Position numbers and translations under genes: made by a program | Notes under the pieces: generated by a model | Databases searched by the model: none | Told to the model about the DNA's origin: nothing | Seen by the model: only the letters and a program-made list of their open reading frames with translations | DNA from: Coleofasciculus sp. FACHB-T130 | GTDB taxonomy: Bacteria > Cyanobacteriota > Cyanobacteriia > Cyanobacteriales > FACHB-T130 | Assembly (NCBI RefSeq): GCF_014695375.1 | Contig: NZ_JACJOG010000050.1 | Location: 124,001-188,000 of the forward strand | Direction of reading: 5' to 3' | DNA: 64,000 nucleotides | In this document: piece after piece, positions 61,512-64,000 of the stretch | How positions within the stretch are numbered: the stretch's first letter is position 1 | Layout of the letters: each line of letters opens with the position of its first letter

Positions 61512-62891
61512 ATGGGTACGGCATCGAGATACTGGCTTTTGATGAGAATTGATAGTTTCGGCAAGTGTCGAATTGAAGAAGTTGAGTCGGCAAAAGCCTT
61601 TTTCTTGACTCAATTTCCCGACCTCTCTGACCGAGAGGATATGCCAGACCGGGAAATTCAACGCCAACTCATGCAGTGGTTCCAGAACGATGACACTCGC
61701 CGTCAGATGGCTGAGGTGTGTCTGCGCTGCTTTATCTCTCATCAAATTCAAGAATTTTGCTTAGAACTAGAGCAGAAGTTTGGCAAAAACCATGACTTCA
61801 GCAGTATGGATCTGTTGCCGTTGGTACTCGATAGCACTTTGCGTTCTCCACGTCAGGAAATGGATGAAAGCCGGATAAACTATCCATCTGTAACCGCTCG
61901 AATTTTGCAAACCTTTGACCCGGATAAGAGTAAATTATCGACTTGGACGGTCAGGATGGTAAAGAGCGATCGCTTCCTCAAACGATTCTTACTCGAACAC
62001 GGAATTGAGCAAGTGACTGACTGGATGATTCTGAGTTACATGAACCCCGGACGATTACAGCGAGTTTTATTAGAGTTTGACCGGACACCAGCAGAAATCA
62101 ACCAAGCACTTCAGCTACTTGATAGCTACCATCAAATTTATCGCACCCAACTTTTGCAGCACCGCAAGGCTGGAGAGAAAAGCCGATATCCAGATCCAAC
62201 CGCCTTACAATTGCGTCAAATGGCTGAACAATTATCAGCTACTCGGACAATATCTCCCGAACAAATCTTAAGAGAATTGCAAGAACTCGCGCAGTTACTT
62301 AGAGCCGAACGCCTCCGAAATCGCAAAAGCTTACCGTTAGATAATCCAGGAAATCCTGCGGAAAGAAATAGAGCATCCAGTGAGGAGGATTCTAATGAGC
62401 AATCAGAGTTCTTAGCAGGTTATCAACAGCAATTTAATACCTGTTTAGCTCAGTCCGTCAAGCAGGTCATTCAAGCTCGCTTTATCTATTTGCAATCTAA
62501 GAAAACGCAGAAAGCACAAAACTTCCTCAAAGCACTTCATTTATTTCACTGTCAGGGAGTCCCCATGAAAGAAATAGCTCCCCAACTCGGCTTAAAAGAC
62601 CAGCCTCAAGTAAGCCGCCTGCTGGAACTCAAAAACTTACGCAGCGATATCGGACGCCGAACCTTATTGTGCTTGAGAGCTTGCGTTTTAAAGTTAGCTC
62701 AATGTTATGTTAATCCCGTGCAGCTCCAAGATTTGGAGTCAAAAGTCCAATTCATTTTAGATAAAGAGATTTCTACAGAGATTGAGAAGGCGAAAAAAGA
62801 ATCTCACATAGGACACAATCGAGTGATGAACAGTCAACTAGCTGCAACGATTTGTAACCATCTTAATAGCCAGAAAGAAGAACGAGCATGA
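61512..62891 (+). CDS. Sigma-factor-like regulator paired with DUF1822
   Basis: 459 residues from the ATG at 61512; a TTG at 61497 is possible. The phrase FDPDKSKLSTWTVRMVKSDR FLKRFLLEHG resembles sigma region 2-like sequence. The C-terminal FLKALHLFHCQGVPMKEIAP QLGLKDQPQVSRLLELKNLR resembles a region 4-like HTH. The stop overlaps the DUF1822 start by 4 bases, a pairing I recall from many cyanobacteria. Exact function unknown. Confidence 0.6.
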   Translation: MGTASRYWLLMRIDSFGKCRIEEVESAKAFFLTQFPDLSDREDMPDREIQRQLMQWFQNDDTRRQMAEVCLRCFISHQIQEFCLELEQKFGKNHDFSSMDLLPLVLDSTLRSPRQEMDESRINYPSVTARILQTFDPDKSKLSTWTVRMVKSDRFLKRFLLEHGIEQVTDWMILSYMNPGRLQRVLLEFDRTPAEINQALQLLDSYHQIYRTQLLQHRKAGEKSRYPDPTALQLRQMAEQLSATRTISPEQILRELQELAQLLRAERLRNRKSLPLDNPGNPAERNRASSEEDSNEQSEFLAGYQQQFNTCLAQSVKQVIQARFIYLQSKKTQKAQNFLKALHLFHCQGVPMKEIAPQLGLKDQPQVSRLLELKNLRSDIGRRTLLCLRACVLKLAQCYVNPVQLQDLESKVQFILDKEISTEIEKAKKESHIGHNRVMNSQLAATICNHLNSQKEERA

Positions 62892-64000
62892 ATTACTTAA
62901 CAGATTTGACAGATGATTGGGTCGAATTTGAAGAATTGGCAGAAACAATTCCTTTAGAATCGGAGCAGCTTGACCAAGCTGTAGAATTGAGTAACCAAGT
63001 AGGGAAAGAAGACCGAAAATGGCAAATTTATCTTCAAGCTTTAAGTTTATTGAGTTTTGAGGAATGGCTCCGGAAACGAGAACCGGAAATTTCTCTAAAT
63101 AGAGAACACTCTTCAGTTTTGCAACCTCAGTATGTTAATGCAATTGACGCCGTTTTTAATTTGAGAGTTGGCGAATTTAAAGTTTGTTTAATCCCTACTA
63201 TTACCTTAACCGATAAAGAAGTCACTATCCCTAGAGCTGTAGTAGATTTACCAGAGTTTACAGCTCATTTTTATGTAGTTATTGGTATTGAGGAAGACTT
63301 AGAAATTTCAGCAATTAGAGGTTTTTTGCGTCATGAACAACTGATTAATTATCAACCGCAATTACAATCGGAAGTGGATTGGAATTATCAGATTCCGATT
63401 GCTTGGTTTAATCGCGAACCTAATGAACTATTGCTTTATTTGCAATGTTTAATTCCATCAGCAATTCCTTTACCTGAAATCCCAACGAATCGTCAGGCTA
63501 CCTTAGCTCGAATGCAGTCAACCCTATTAACATTATTACCCCAACTGCGTAACCGTCCTTTGTGGCAAATCTTGACGTGGGAGCAGGGAACAGCAGTCCT
63601 AACGACGCCGGATTTACTTAATTGGCTCTACCAGCCGCTAACTGAGAATACAGCAACCGTTACCAACCATCTATCAGAGTTGCTGCAAATCTTGACTCAG
63701 CAAGCAGTAAATGTCAGGAACTGGTTACGCAACCAAGTGGATGAAGTAATGCAAGAATTGTCCTGGGAAGCCTTACCAGCACCGTCTCCTTTGCGCGGAA
63801 CTGAGCCACTAAGAGAGTTGCCAGCATCATTCTCCCTTCGCAGAAACGAACAAAACCCATCTCAAGAATTAGATGAAATTTTGATAGAAATTAGTCGCAA
63901 TAATCAGTTAGAGATTCCAGCCAATACGGGTCGTGCTTACCGAGACTTAACCCTAGGAAACCGGGTGCGGCTGTATGCTGTTACCTGGTCTTTCCCGGAT
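62888..64000 (+). CDS. DUF1822 family protein (partial, right window edge)
   Basis: 371 codons visible, start overlapping the previous stop (ATGA). The family features are QIYLQALSLLSFEEWLRKRE, then VNAIDAVFNLRVGEFKVCLI P and VIGIEEDLEISAIRGFLRHE QL. The C-terminal part (GTGRAYRDLTLGNRVRLYAV TW-like) continues past the edge. DUF1822 proteins are cyanobacteria-specific with no known activity. Confidence 0.85.
   Translation, partial: MNYLTDLTDDWVEFEELAETIPLESEQLDQAVELSNQVGKEDRKWQIYLQALSLLSFEEWLRKREPEISLNREHSSVLQPQYVNAIDAVFNLRVGEFKVCLIPTITLTDKEVTIPRAVVDLPEFTAHFYVVIGIEEDLEISAIRGFLRHEQLINYQPQLQSEVDWNYQIPIAWFNREPNELLLYLQCLIPSAIPLPEIPTNRQATLARMQSTLLTLLPQLRNRPLWQILTWEQGTAVLTTPDLLNWLYQPLTENTATVTNHLSELLQILTQQAVNVRNWLRNQVDEVMQELSWEALPAPSPLRGTEPLRELPASFSLRRNEQNPSQELDEILIEISRNNQLEIPANTGRAYRDLTLGNRVRLYAVTWSFPD

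Noticed and set aside
61188-61751. Minus-strand frame of 187 codons between the HetZ-like and sigma-like genes
   Set aside because: Overlaps the ends of both well-supported plus-strand genes and has no recognisable motif.

Overview
The window comes from a cyanobacterium, probably a filamentous one. GCGATCGC (HIP1) palindromes are scattered throughout. There are several Uma2-family genes and heptameric tandem repeats between genes. The genes include mreB-mreC-mreD, a short cyanobacterial-type ssb, the arsenosugar genes arsM and arsS, a HetZ-like gene and a DUF1822 gene.

Left part (1-10,965) is a defence island on the minus strand. It holds a type I restriction operon (hsdR, an Apea-like HEPN gene, and hsdM running off the left edge). 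Next come three overlapping genes (HTH-NACHT, a WD40 propeller with almost identical blades, and a second NACHT-like ATPase), divergent from a small TRADD-N-associated two-helix membrane gene. This resembles the NTPase-based conflict systems known in multicellular bacteria.

Centre (11,223-38,077) carries two Tn7-like transposition modules. The larger is a complete type V-K CRISPR-associated transposon (CAST), about 23.3 kb, read on the minus strand. Its order is left end (near 38,077), tnsB-tnsC-tniQ, cargo, the MerR-type repressor gene cvkR (divergent), cas12k, tracrRNA, an eight-repeat CRISPR array and right end (near 14,780). Both ends carry arrays of the same TnsB-type sites (GACA-N8/9-TGTCA). 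The second module (tnsB-tnsC-tniQ, 11,223-14,529) has no Cas gene of its own. Its left end uses a different site (CGACA-N3-AATTTGCGA) and abuts the CAST right end, so that the two termini share the bases TGTAC. The CAST cargo is a type I restriction system whose hsdM is split by two uma2 genes. It also has a macro-domain gene with a probable frameshift, a YgjP-like metallopeptidase, a secreted metzincin-like protein, small DNA-binding proteins, a duplicated tniQ tail and a possible PD-(D/E)XK nuclease gene beside tniQ.

Right part (38,258-64,000) is mostly chromosomal: uma2, ribD, a HAD phosphatase, mreBCD, ssb, a TVP38-family gene cleanly interrupted by a decayed IS5-family element, and an arsenic island (arsM, arsR, MIP channel, arsC, arsH, arsS) with duplicated ArsR-type operators. 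Then come a ferredoxin-like protein, an M48 peptidase, a flippase-like membrane protein, two lipoproteins, a HetZ-like regulator, and a sigma-like gene overlapping a DUF1822 gene cut by the right edge.

All functions are inferred from reading the sequence and from remembered family features; no database search was run.
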